Assembly (NCBI RefSeq): GCF_014647515.1
Contig: NZ_BMPI01000034.1
Coordinates: 1 to 64,000, forward strand
DNA length: 64,000 nt
Source of the DNA: Dactylosporangium sucinum
Lineage (GTDB): Bacteria; Actinomycetota; Actinomycetes; Mycobacteriales; Micromonosporaceae
Direction of reading: 5' to 3'
Both the position numbers and the translations under genes were made by a program. Below the pieces are notes generated by a model. That model saw only the letters and a program-made list of their open reading frames with translations, did not search any database and was not told the DNA's origin. Each line of letters begins with the position of its first letter. Positions within the stretch are counted from its first letter, which is position 1. This document shows positions 35,459 through 42,935 of the stretch, piece after piece.

Positions 35459-36504
35459 GCCCCCAGGCCCGCCTTCTCCCACGCGGTGGCGAGCTGGCGC
35501 AGCGTCTGGGTGCCGTAGTCGGCGTCGCCGAAGATGATCGTGGAGATCTCGGTGACGCCGGCCTCCTTGTAGGCCTGCAGGCGCTCGGCGACCCGCTCGA
35601 CCGGGCCGAGCAGCGAGGTGCGGTCGATGAACTCGAACGGCACGGCCGCGGCCGCGTCGCGGTGACGCTTGGCCAGGTAGAGGTCCTGCACCTCGCGGGC
35701 GGCGTCCCCGTACCCCATGCGGGTGGCCAGGGCGTTGTAGAAGTTCTGCTCGCGGCTGCCCATGCCGCCCACGTACAGCGCGGCGTACTGACGGACCAGC
35801 TCGGCGCACATCTGCGGATCGTCGCCGAACACCACCGGTACACCCGCTGCGATCTCGAAACCGTCGAGCGTCTTGCCGACCTTGGCCCGGCCCGCCGCGA
35901 TCGACGCCGTGGACTCGTGCGCGTACTCGGGCGCGAAGAAGATCGCCAGCCAGCCGTCGGCCACCTCGCCGGCGAGCTCGAGGTTCTTGGGGCCGACCGC
36001 GGCGATGTACACCGGCACGTGGTCGCGCACCGGATGCAGGGTGAGCTTGAGCGGCTTGCCGGGGCCGTCGGGCAGCGGCAGCGTGTAGTGCTCGCCGTCG
36101 TACTGCACGACCTTGCGGGTCAGCGCCAGGTTGACGATGTCGATGTACTCCCGGGTGCGCGCGAGCGGCTTGGCGAACCGGACGCCGTGCCAGCCCTCCG
36201 ACACCTGGGGTCCCGACACGCCGAGGCCGAGGCGGAAGCGCCCGCCCGACAGCTTGTCGATCGTCGCCGCCGTCATCGCCGCCATGGCGGGGGTGCGGGC
36301 CGGGATCTGGAAGACGGCGGAGCCCAGCTCGATGCGCTCGGTCTGCCCGGCGAGCCAGGCGAGCATCGACGGCGCGTCCGACCCGTACGCCTCGGCGACC
36401 CACACGCAGGAGAAACCGAGCCGCTCGGCCTCCTGGGCGATGGCCAGATGGCCCTGTGGATCATTCCACGACGACAGGTAGCCGAGGTTCAATCCGAGTC
36501 GCAC
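35455..36504 (-). CDS. LLM-class F420-dependent oxidoreductase
   Basis: A 349-residue luciferase-like TIM barrel. Seen: LGLNLGYLSSWNDPQGHLA, AERLGFSCVWVAEAYGSDAP, IELGSAVFQIPARTPAMAAM, KLSGGRFRLGLGVSGPQVSEGW and VPVYIAAVGPKNLELAGEVA, all typical of F420-using LLM enzymes (MSMEG_3356/Rv-type). It would transfer hydride to or from F420 on an unknown substrate. GTG 36504 is preceded by GGGAGG with a 5-nt spacer. It is the first gene of the unit that runs into the phosphomutase-like gene. Confidence 0.87.
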   Translation of the reverse strand: MRLGLNLGYLSSWNDPQGHLAIAQEAERLGFSCVWVAEAYGSDAPSMLAWLAGQTERIELGSAVFQIPARTPAMAAMTAATIDKLSGGRFRLGLGVSGPQVSEGWHGVRFAKPLARTREYIDIVNLALTRKVVQYDGEHYTLPLPDGPGKPLKLTLHPVRDHVPVYIAAVGPKNLELAGEVADGWLAIFFAPEYAHESTASIAAGRAKVGKTLDGFEIAAGVPVVFGDDPQMCAELVRQYAALYVGGMGSREQNFYNALATRMGYGDAAREVQDLYLAKRHRDAAAAVPFEFIDRTSLLGPVERVAERLQAYKEAGVTEISTIIFGDADYGTQTLRQLATAWEKAGLGA

Positions 36505-36550
36505 TGGTGCCTCCCACGGGTCCGTCGTGCCGCCCTGCACGAGCGGCACC

Positions 36551-36556
36551 AGGGTA
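36551..36556 (-). promoter_or_regulatory. -10 hexamer TACCCT of the LLM operon
   Basis: Minus-strand TACCCT would give a leader of roughly 40 nt containing the GGGAGG ribosome binding site, unlike the leaderless genes around it. Confidence 0.3.
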
Positions 36557-36596
36557 GCCCGGGGCCCGCCTACCCGCCTTCGCCGGGATCCGGCCG

Positions 36597-36602
36597 TATC
36601 GT
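36597..36602 (+). promoter_or_regulatory. -10 hexamer TATCGT, leaderless
   Basis: TATCGT ends 7 nt before ATG 36610 and distinguishes it from an out-of-frame ATG at 36606. Confidence 0.45.
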
Positions 36603-36609
36603 TCCATGC

Positions 36610-37581
36610 ATGCAACAGCGACCGCTCGGCCGTAGCGGGCTGGCGGTATCCCGGCTGGCCCTCGGCACCATGACCTGGGGGCGCGACACCGACGCCGACG
36701 ATGCGGCCGCCCAGCTCAAGACGTTCCGCGACGCGGGCGGCACGCTGCTGGACACGGCCGACGTGTACGCCGACGGCGAGGCCGAGTCGGTGATCGGCGC
36801 CCTGGTCGGCCGGCTCGTGCCCCGGGAAGAGCTGGTCATCGCCACCAAGGCCGGCCTGCGCCCGGGCATGGCCCGCCGCCGCGACGGCTCCCGCGGGCAC
36901 CTGCTGCGCGCGCTCGACACCTCGCTGCAGCGGCTCGACACCGACTACGTCGACCTGTGGCAGGTCCACGGCTACGACCCCGACTCGCCCCTGGAGGAGA
37001 CGCTCTCCGCCATCGACACGGCCGTGAGCAGCGGCAGGGCCCGCTACGCCGGCGTGTCGAACTACTCCGGCTGGCAGACCGCCCGCGCCGCCACCTGGCA
37101 GGCGGCCTGGCCGGGCCGCGCCCCGCTGGTGTCGGCCCAGGTGGAGTACTCGCTGCTGGAGCGCGGGATCGAGCGCGAGGTGGTGCCCGCGTGCACGGCC
37201 CTCGGGATCGGGCTCCTGCCGTGGTCGCCGCTCGGGCGCGGGGTGCTCACCGGGAAGTACCGCGGGGGCGTCCCCGCCGACTCCCGCGCCGCGTCGCCGC
37301 ACTTCGAGCGGTTCGTGGCGCCCTACCTGGACGACCGCTGTGCCGGGATCGTGGAAGCCGTCGCCACCGCGGCCGGCGGGCTCGGGGTGTCGCCGCTGGA
37401 GGTGGCGCTGGCCTGGGTCCGGGACCGGCCGGGCGTGGTCGCGCCCATTCTCGGGGCGCGGACCGTCGGGCAGCTGCTCGGCGCGCTGCAGACCGAGGAG
37501 ATCGCGCTGCCGCGGGAGATCCGGGCCGCGCTGGACGACGTGTCGGCGCCGCCGTCGGGCTATCCCGAGCGCCAGACATAA
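36610..37581 (+). CDS. Aldo/keto reductase
   Basis: A 323-residue NADPH-dependent aldo/keto reductase. The catalytic tetrad is complete: D48 and Y53 (LLDTADVYADG), K80 (VIATKAG) and H120 (VDLWQVHGYD). YAGVSNYSGWQ and GIGLLPWSPLGRGVLTGKY are cofactor-side loops, and PILGARTVGQLLGAL is the C-terminal phosphate-binding strand. It is of the YdhF/YajO-like bacterial type; substrate unknown. It is divergent from the LLM gene. Confidence 0.92.
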   Translation: MQQRPLGRSGLAVSRLALGTMTWGRDTDADDAAAQLKTFRDAGGTLLDTADVYADGEAESVIGALVGRLVPREELVIATKAGLRPGMARRRDGSRGHLLRALDTSLQRLDTDYVDLWQVHGYDPDSPLEETLSAIDTAVSSGRARYAGVSNYSGWQTARAATWQAAWPGRAPLVSAQVEYSLLERGIEREVVPACTALGIGLLPWSPLGRGVLTGKYRGGVPADSRAASPHFERFVAPYLDDRCAGIVEAVATAAGGLGVSPLEVALAWVRDRPGVVAPILGARTVGQLLGALQTEEIALPREIRAALDDVSAPPSGYPERQT

Positions 37582-37591
37582 TTGGCGGATC

Positions 37592-38641
37592 ATGATCCGG
37601 CGAACCGCACCTCTGGCTCTGGCTGTTCTTGTGGCGTGCCTCACTGCGTGTGATGCGCCCGCTCCTACCGGTCATCAGGACGCGACCGTCCCGACGCCGA
37701 CGTGGGCTCCCGCCCCGTCCTCGTCCCCGACCGGCACGGTGTCCCCGGCCGGCGCGGCTCCGTCCGCGGTCGCCGTCGAGGCGGGGGGCGCTCGCACGGC
37801 GGTGGCCCTGCCCTCGGCGGTGGTCGTCCTGGCGGCGTCGGGTTCGGAGGTCGCGCGGGTGGCGGTCGACGAGCCGGCTACGGCTGTGGTGGCGCTGCCG
37901 GGCGGCGGGTTCCGGGCCGTGGCCGGGCGGACGGTGCTGGACGTCCCGCCTTCCTCCGCTTCGCCCACCGCTTCGCCCTCTCCTTCTTCCGCCTCTCCTT
38001 CTTCGGCCTCCCCTTCGGCATCGCCGGACGCGAAGCGCTGGTCGCTACCGGGCGTGGGGTCGGCCCTCGCGGTCCCTCCGTCGGGTGACTGGACGGCTGT
38101 GGCGCTGCCCGCGACCGGCGACGTGATCATCCTCTCCCCCACCGGCGCCGTGACCCGCACCATCCCGACCGGCGTCCGCCCCACCGCCCTGGCCGCCGAC
38201 ACGTCCCGGATCGCCGTGGTCGACGCGTCGGAGTCGTCACTGACCGTGTTCGACGCGGCGACCGGCGCCCGCCAGGAGGCCCTCCGCGCCGGCGACGGCG
38301 CCGTGACGGTGGCGTCCGGCGGCGGGGGCCGGTTCGTGGTCATGGACGCCCGCGACGGCGAGCTGCTGGTGTTCGACTCGGGCCCGCTGATCCTGCGCCA
38401 GCGCCACCCGGTGGCGGGGACACCGTACGGCATCGCGTACGACCCGACCCGCCGCACCGTCTGGGTGACCGTCACCCAGCGCAACGAGGTGGCCGGCTAC
38501 GACATCTCGGGCGGCACCCCGCGCGAGGTGGCCCGCCACGCGGCGGTACGCCTCCCGGTCGCGGTCTCCGTCGACCCATCCTCCGGCGCGCTGGCCGTGG
38601 CCGGCTCCGCGGAGGGGCTGGTGCAGCGGATAGTGCCGTAG
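37592..38641 (+). CDS. Lipoprotein with a beta-propeller-like domain
   Basis: A 349-residue exported lipoprotein. The signal peptide LALAVLVACLTAC ends in a lipobox L-T-A-C with the lipidated Cys at residue 20. A Pro/Ser/Thr linker, a small beta region and a Ser/Pro/Ala stalk (about 128-148, SASPS repeats) precede a domain (about 155-345) built of repeating strands such as AVALPATGDVIILSPTGAVT and LTVFDAATGARQEALRA, typical of a YncE/SMP-30-like seven-bladed propeller. It is 10 bp after the AKR stop and may be co-transcribed. Ligand unknown. Confidence 0.78.
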   Translation: MIRRTAPLALAVLVACLTACDAPAPTGHQDATVPTPTWAPAPSSSPTGTVSPAGAAPSAVAVEAGGARTAVALPSAVVVLAASGSEVARVAVDEPATAVVALPGGGFRAVAGRTVLDVPPSSASPTASPSPSSASPSSASPSASPDAKRWSLPGVGSALAVPPSGDWTAVALPATGDVIILSPTGAVTRTIPTGVRPTALAADTSRIAVVDASESSLTVFDAATGARQEALRAGDGAVTVASGGGGRFVVMDARDGELLVFDSGPLILRQRHPVAGTPYGIAYDPTRRTVWVTVTQRNEVAGYDISGGTPREVARHAAVRLPVAVSVDPSSGALAVAGSAEGLVQRIVP

Positions 38642-38653
38642 CAGTATCGGGAC

Positions 38654-38845
38654 ATGGACTACGAGTACGTGCCGTTGCGGTTACCGTCGAATGTCGACCG
38701 GATGACCGCCAACGCGCAGCTGACCATCCAGGCCGAGTACGGCGGCTGGGAACTCGCCCGCGTCCGCCTGTATCCCGACGGCAGCCGCCAGGTGATGCTC
38801 CGCCGCCGGGTCACCAACGAGTCCCTGCCGGGCCTGAGCACGTAG
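38654..38845 (+). CDS. DUF5703 small protein
   Basis: A 63-residue protein: DYEYVPLRLPSNVDRMTANA, IQAEYGGWELARVRLYPDGS and a final RQVMLRRRV strand. This is the DUF5703 type, short basic actinobacterial proteins of unknown function related in pattern to DUF4177 (Y-G-x-W-E-L). It starts 12 bp after the lipoprotein stop and is likely the last gene of that unit. Confidence 0.8.
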   Translation: MDYEYVPLRLPSNVDRMTANAQLTIQAEYGGWELARVRLYPDGSRQVMLRRRVTNESLPGLST

Positions 38846-38855
38846 CCCAGCCCCT

Positions 38856-38909
38856 GTTCCACCCTGCTCCGCCCTGTTCCGCCCCGTGTTCCACCCGCTC
38901 CGCCCCGCT
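38856..38909. repeat. Degenerate C-rich tandem repeat
   Basis: Imperfect head-to-tail copies of a TGTTCCGCCC-like unit (about 10-12 bp) between the DUF5703 gene and the broken HEAT gene, which converge. It shows no strong hairpin. Confidence 0.6.
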
Positions 38910-38941
38910 TCGGCGCGCTGACTCGACGCCGGAGGGGCCGC

Positions 38942-39366
38942 TTACGCGCCGATGCGCTCGCGCGCGAACTCGAGCACGCTGTCGCCCCGCAACGCGGCCG
39001 ACCGCACCCGCGGATCCGCGTCGGCCCACAGCCACCTCCTCGGCGCCGCCGAGATCCCCAGCCACGGCCGCCACGATCGCCGACTGCAGCGAGTCCTGGT
39101 CCTCGCCGAGGTCGACCGCCGACACCCGCAGCAGCGTCTCGATCGCGCCACCGCCGGCGACCGTGGCGAGGGCCTGGGCGAGGATGTCCCGCCCATAGCA
39201 GTGGCCGTCCGCCACGAAGGCCCACAGCGCCGCGGTGAGCTCGGGCACCATCGCGGGATCGGGCCGCGCCGCCCAGCTCGCCGAGCAGCTCCACCGCCCG
39301 CTCACCCTCGTCGTCGACCACGTCGACGAGCTCCCGCAGGCTCACCACGCCCAGGATCGTAAACAC
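38942..39366 (-). pseudogene. HEAT-repeat protein broken by two frameshifts
   Basis: Three overlapping reading frames join into one plausible protein of about 140 residues. Frame one gives VVSLRELVDVVDDEGERAVE up to about 39275; frame two gives DPAMVPELTAALWAFVADGH and ILAQALATVAGGGAIETLLR up to about 39050; frame three gives WADADPRVRSAALRGDSVLE and ends at 38942. The last segment is a classic HEAT helix pair (DPRVRxAAL). Each junction falls at a GGCGGCGC-type run, so real inactivation and sequence error are both possible. Start near GTG 39366 or 39348. Confidence 0.65.
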
Positions 39367-39485
39367 TCGGCCACCACGTGCGACGCCCGCCGCTCCACTC
39401 CCGGCCCTCACGAGGACTTTTCGTATGACTGGGTACAAAACGTCTTCGCGATCATGGTGGACGCGGAACGGACCGGGCGACGCGA

Positions 39486-39523
39486 AACGGCCCGCCTCCC
39501 AGTGCGGTGGAAGGCGGGCCGTT
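39486..39523 (-). terminator. Terminator of the acidic-protein gene
   Basis: A perfect 12-bp stem AACGGCCCGCCT (39486-39497) / AGGCGGGCCGTT (39512-39523) with a 14-nt loop, 94 bp downstream of the stop at 39617 on the minus strand. The gap between contains duplicated CTGCCCGCAGG and CCCCGGGGCT units (39533-39600). Confidence 0.65.
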
Positions 39524-39616
39524 CAGGTCCTTGCTGCCCGCAGGCTCAGCGCTGCCCGCAGGCCCGACGCACCCCGGGGCTAAGCGCGCCCCGGGGCTCA
39601 GTGCGCGGCCCGCAGC

Positions 39617-40348
39617 TCAGCGGCGGTCGGCGGACTCGTTCTCGGTGTCGTTCCGGGCCTCGGACAGGCCGGCCGAGATGCCCTCGCCCTCCTCGTCGTC
39701 CAGCTCCTCGTCGAGGTCGACGAACGCGTGCTCGTCCAGCCGGTCGACGACCCGCTCACCCTCGTTGAGGGAGAAGGGGCCGGCGCCGTCGCTGTCCTCG
39801 TACGACTCCGGGTCCAGCGGGGAGTCGACCTCGGCCACGACGACGACGCCGTCGAGGGACTCCAGCTCGGGGATGTCCAGCGCGCCGAGCGAGCCGTCGC
39901 CGGCCTGCATCAGCTCCAGGACCGCCTCGCCCACCGTCTCGACCGCGGCCGAGTCGCCGTCGCCGGGGTTGGCGCGGCGGGCGGCCTCGGCGAGGCGCAG
40001 CAGCGCGGCGACGCTGGGCACCCGGTAGTCGCGGCGCTGGCGGACGGAGATGACCCGCGGGTGGGGGTCCTCGGTCTCGGTGCCGTCGACCCCGCCGATC
40101 CCGACGCCGAACTGCCGGTCGGCCTCGTCGGGGTCGATCGCCTCCACGTCCCACGGGGTGACCTCGCCGAACGCGTCGAGGAGCAGCTCGTCGTAGCTGT
40201 TGGAGGCGTTGTTGAGCTCCACGTAGGCGCGCCACACCTCGTCGTCGTCGGCTCGCCCATCGGCGGCCTTGACCGCGGCAAGATGGTCGCGAGCCGCTGC
40301 GATCACGCGCTCGAGCGCCGCGTCAAGCTCCGCGTGCCGGTCGGTCAT
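39617..40348 (-). CDS. Acidic conserved hypothetical protein
   Basis: A 243-residue, strongly acidic cytosolic protein. An N-terminal helical region (LDAALERVIAAARDHLAAVK; WRAYVELNNASNSYDELLLD) leads to VTPWDVEAIDPDEAD and RVISVRQRRDYRVPSVAALL; the C-terminal third is Asp/Glu-rich (DEELDDEEGEG). I know no function. GGGGGAG lies 8 nt before ATG 40348, and TACAGT (40389-40394) could be its -10, giving a ~34-nt leader. Confidence 0.72.
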   Translation of the reverse strand: MTDRHAELDAALERVIAAARDHLAAVKAADGRADDDEVWRAYVELNNASNSYDELLLDAFGEVTPWDVEAIDPDEADRQFGVGIGGVDGTETEDPHPRVISVRQRRDYRVPSVAALLRLAEAARRANPGDGDSAAVETVGEAVLELMQAGDGSLGALDIPELESLDGVVVVAEVDSPLDPESYEDSDGAGPFSLNEGERVVDRLDEHAFVDLDEELDDEEGEGISAGLSEARNDTENESADRR

Positions 40349-40388
40349 GATGGGACTCCCCCTGGATCGTCTGTGCTCCGGCTGGATG

Positions 40389-40394
40389 ACTGTA
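40389..40394 (-). promoter_or_regulatory. -10 hexamer TACAGT of the acidic-protein gene
   Basis: Minus-strand TACAGT about 40 nt before ATG 40348, just past the M20 stop codon; the leader carries a clear Shine-Dalgarno. Confidence 0.35.
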
Positions 40395-40398
40395 TTGA

Positions 40399-41700
40399 TC
40401 AGGACTGCTGCAGGAACCGGTCGAGAACTCGCACGCCGAACTGTAGTCCCTCGACGGGAACGCGCTCGTCAATGCCATGGAACAACGCGCCGAAGTTCAG
40501 GTCGGCGGGCAGCCGCACCGGCGAGAACCCGAAGCAGCGGATCCCCAGCTTGTCGAACTGCTTGGCGTCCGTGCCGCCACTGAGCATGTAGGGCACCGGA
40601 AGGGCGCCCGGGTCCTCGGCCCGCAGCGCCGCCGACATGGCGTCGACCAGCGCGCCGTCGAAGGTGGTCTCCAGGCCGGGCTGACGGTGGATGTACTCCA
40701 GCTCGATGTCCGGCCCGACCAGGTCCCGCAGCTGCTGCTCGAAGATCTCGGACTGGCCCGGCAACGTGCGGCAGTCGATCGTCGCCGAGGCGCGCCCCGG
40801 GATGACGTTGTCCTTGTATCCCGCCGCGAGCCGGGTCGGGTTGGCCGTGTTGCGCAGCGTCGCGCCGATGATCATCGCGATCGGCCCGATCTTGCCGACG
40901 GCCGCCTCGGGGTCGTCGAGGTCGAGCTCGATGCCGAGGATCTGCGAGACCTGCTCCAGGAACGCCCGCACCGTCGGCGTCATCACCATCGGGAACCGGT
41001 GCCGCCCGACCCGCGCGACGGCCTCCGCGACCGCGGTCACCGCGTTGTCGTCGTTGATCATCGAGCCGTGGCCGGGCCGCCCCTTGGCGTGCAGGCGCAG
41101 CCAGTCGATGCCCTTCTGCGCCGTCTCGATGAGGTAGAGCCGCTGCTCGCTGCTCACGCTCACCGAGAACCCGCCGACCTCCCCGATCGCCTCGGTCACG
41201 CCCTCGAAGTAGTGCGGGAAGCGGTCGACCAGGAACTGTGCCCCATAGGTGCTGCCGGCCTCCTCGTCGGCCACGAACGCGAGCACGACGTCGCGCGGGG
41301 GCTTGCGCCCCTCACGCCGCATCTGCCGCACCAGAGCGAGCACCATGGCGTCGAAGTCCTTCATGTCGACGGCGCCCCGGCCCCAGAGATAGCCGTCCTT
41401 GATCTCGCCGCCGAACGGGTGGACCGACCACTCCGACGCGTCGGCGGGCACCACGTCGAGGTGGCCGTGGATCAGCAGCGCGTCACGCGACGGGTCCTCC
41501 CCCTCGAACCGGGCCACGACGCTCGCCCGCCCCGGCGCGCTCTCCTGGATCTCCGGCTGCAGGCCCACCTCGGCGAGCTTCTCCGCCACATACTCGGCGG
41601 CCACCCGCTCTCCCGCGCTCGTGTCCAGATCGCCGGTGTTGGTGGTGTCGATGCGCAGCAGATCGCGGCAGAGCTCGATGACCTCGTCGGTGGCGTTCAT
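40399..41700 (-). CDS. M20-family zinc metallopeptidase
   Basis: A 433-residue di-zinc amidohydrolase of the ArgE/DapE/CPG2 class. Metal and catalytic residues: H80 and D82 (LIHGHLDVVP), the bridging Asp in WGRGAVDMKDFD, the catalytic Glu pair in FVADEEAGSTYGA, and the last His in ALFHGIDERV. The lid domain is inserted at about 185-300 (GIDWLRLHAKGRPGHGSM). ATG 41700 is used; TATGAC lies 7 nt upstream, which also makes ATG 41712 less likely. It hydrolyses a peptide or acyl-amino acid; the substrate is not predictable. Confidence 0.9.
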   Translation of the reverse strand: MNATDEVIELCRDLLRIDTTNTGDLDTSAGERVAAEYVAEKLAEVGLQPEIQESAPGRASVVARFEGEDPSRDALLIHGHLDVVPADASEWSVHPFGGEIKDGYLWGRGAVDMKDFDAMVLALVRQMRREGRKPPRDVVLAFVADEEAGSTYGAQFLVDRFPHYFEGVTEAIGEVGGFSVSVSSEQRLYLIETAQKGIDWLRLHAKGRPGHGSMINDDNAVTAVAEAVARVGRHRFPMVMTPTVRAFLEQVSQILGIELDLDDPEAAVGKIGPIAMIIGATLRNTANPTRLAAGYKDNVIPGRASATIDCRTLPGQSEIFEQQLRDLVGPDIELEYIHRQPGLETTFDGALVDAMSAALRAEDPGALPVPYMLSGGTDAKQFDKLGIRCFGFSPVRLPADLNFGALFHGIDERVPVEGLQFGVRVLDRFLQQS

Positions 41701-41813
41701 GGGGAAAGTCATACCAGGCGGCTGTGACAGTTTCCCGGCCCGGTCGGCGGCGGTTTCGAGAAACTCTCGTCCGGGTACCCCGCGGTCACCACACGTGATC
41801 GAGGAGGGTCGAC

Positions 41814-42461
41814 GTGGCACCGCTACCCCCGCTGCCGCCCGTCGCCGACGACCTGGAGTTCGCCGGCCGCAGCATGCTCGACCTGCTCGACGAGGACCAC
41901 CAGCTGATCGGGCAGCTGTGCACCCGGCTCGCCGCCGACCCGGCGTCGCGCGACCTGGAGGACGTCCTGGTGGCGACGCTGTCCCGGCACATCTCGGCCG
42001 AGGAGCAATATCTCTATCCGACGGTACTGGCGGTGCTGCCCGACAGTACCCCCTTCGTCACCGACGAGGTGGCCGCCGACGAGGCGCTGCTGACGCAGTT
42101 GCGCCGCCTGCACACGACCCCGGCGGAGGACGCCGTCCACGGCGAGGCGCTCCGCACGGTGACCGAGCACGCCCGCGAGCACGCCCGCCGTACCGCCTCG
42201 GTGTTCCCCCGCCTGCGCTCAGGCTGCACCGCCAACGACCTCGTCCGCCTCGGCAACCGGGTCGAGATCGCGCGCAGCGCCGCCCCCACCCGCCCGCACC
42301 CCGGCACGCCGGCCACCCCGCCCCTGAACAAGATCGTCGACCCGGCGGTGGCCGTGGTCGACAAGCTCCGAGACGCGCTGACGGGCCGCACCACCTGGGC
42401 CGAAGACCTTACAGAACGGAACGTTTATCGATCTCGCACGGGAGGTACCAGAACACCATGA
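41814..42461 (+). CDS. Hemerythrin HHE-domain protein
   Basis: A 215-residue protein with a four-helix hemerythrin-like bundle (about 18-130). Iron ligands are suggested by DEDHQLIGQL, ATLSRHISAEEQYLYP and VTEHAREHARRTASVF (His/Glu spaced on helices). Such proteins bind a di-iron centre and sense or store O2 or NO. The C-terminal ~80 residues are Pro/Arg-rich and less ordered. GAGGAGG (41801-41807) precedes GTG 41814 by 6 nt. Its TGA overlaps the next ATG (ATGA, 42458-42461). Confidence 0.85.
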   Translation: MAPLPPLPPVADDLEFAGRSMLDLLDEDHQLIGQLCTRLAADPASRDLEDVLVATLSRHISAEEQYLYPTVLAVLPDSTPFVTDEVAADEALLTQLRRLHTTPAEDAVHGEALRTVTEHAREHARRTASVFPRLRSGCTANDLVRLGNRVEIARSAAPTRPHPGTPATPPLNKIVDPAVAVVDKLRDALTGRTTWAEDLTERNVYRSRTGGTRTP

Positions 42462-42601
42462 CACTGCTGCTGACCATCATCGCGATCCTGATCGGCATTG
42501 CTGGCGTGGTGGCGCTGCTTCGGCGCCAGATCCTCTGGGGGATCATCCTGATCGTCATCGCGCTGCTGGTCGGCCCGGGTGGCGTGAGCATCTTCAGTTA
42601 G
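42458..42601 (+). CDS. 47-residue GPGG-motif membrane peptide
   Basis: Two short hydrophobic helices, LLLTIIAILIGIAGVVALL and ILWGIILIVIALLV, are followed by GPGGVSIFS. Small two-helix proteins ending in G-P-G-G-x-S-x-F are common in actinobacteria. GGAGGT (42441-42446) lies 11 nt upstream, and the start overlaps the hemerythrin stop, so it is translationally coupled. Role unknown. Confidence 0.75.
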   Translation: MTLLLTIIAILIGIAGVVALLRRQILWGIILIVIALLVGPGGVSIFS

Positions 42602-42647
42602 GCGCGGACGGCCGGCGCCCCCTTCCGGCCACCCCGCCCGAGGAAGA

Positions 42648-42679
42648 CGGGCCCCGGCGTACCCTCACACCGGGGCCCG
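42648..42679 (+). terminator. Terminator of the hemerythrin operon
   Basis: A perfect 10-bp stem CGGGCCCCGG / CCGGGGCCCG (42648-42657 with 42670-42679) with a 12-nt loop, 46 bp after the stop codon. Confidence 0.75.
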
Positions 42680-42725
42680 CTCCGTGACACGCACCCCCGA
42701 TTTCTCAAGATCGGAGGGGGACGTG

Positions 42726-42731
42726 TACTGT
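42726..42731 (+). promoter_or_regulatory. -10 hexamer TACTGT of the tRNA gene
   Basis: TACTGT ends 16 nt before the mature 5' end of the tRNA; the -35 region is not convincing. Confidence 0.35.
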
Positions 42732-42747
42732 GTTGGAACGCAAGCCG

Positions 42748-42830
42748 GTCGAAGTGGCGGAATGGCAGACGCGCTAGCTTGAGGTGCTAGTGCCCGCAAG
42801 GGCGTGGGGGTTCAAGTCCCCCCTTCGACA
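42748..42830 (+). tRNA. tRNA-Leu (anticodon GAG)
   Basis: An 83-nt class II tRNA. Acceptor stem GTCGAAG (42748-42754) pairs with CTTCGAC (42823-42829), with discriminator A 42830. The anticodon arm is CTAGC-TTGAGGT-GCTAG, giving anticodon GAG (reads CUC and CUU). A long variable arm (TGCCCGCAAGGGCG) and a T arm GGGGG-TTCAAGT-CCCCC follow. The next bases are CCG, so the CCA end is not encoded. Its 3' half is the likely attachment site of the element carrying the recombinase 570 bp downstream. Confidence 0.95.
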
Positions 42831-42847
42831 CCGATTCATAGCATCCA

Positions 42848-42863
42848 TGCGTCATTTGACGCA
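42848..42863 (+). promoter_or_regulatory. Palindrome between tRNA and AbrB-like gene (1)
   Basis: TGCGTCA-TT-TGACGCA, a perfect inverted repeat with 7-bp arms, 17 bp after the tRNA end. It could be an operator for the AbrB-like protein or a recombinase/excisionase site. Confidence 0.5.
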
Positions 42864-42868
42864 GTCGG

Positions 42869-42886
42869 GTTCGAGTGCGCTCGAAC
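42869..42886 (+). promoter_or_regulatory. Palindrome between tRNA and AbrB-like gene (2)
   Basis: GTTCGAG-TGCG-CTCGAAC, a perfect 7-bp inverted repeat with a 4-nt centre, 5 bp after the first palindrome. The sequence differs from the first, suggesting a different ligand, or a hairpin in the mRNA leader. Confidence 0.5.
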
Positions 42887-42935
42887 ACTCAGCCAAAGCA
42901 TCAGTGCTGAATTCTGTCGGCTGGCGGTGCCGCCG

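Noticed and set aside
38811..39305. Single intact 164-codon gene in the HEAT region
   Set aside because: Only its middle part looks like HEAT protein; the flanking HEAT segments are in other frames, so a broken gene explains the data better.
39533..39600. Possible CRISPR-like or satellite array from repeated CTGCCCGCAGG/CCCCGGGGCT units
   Set aside because: Only two copies of each unit, no regular spacers and no cas genes; simple local duplication.
42804..42935. Upstream extension of the AbrB-like gene into the tRNA
   Set aside because: The start would lie within the tRNA T arm; ATG 42936 gives a sensible protein.
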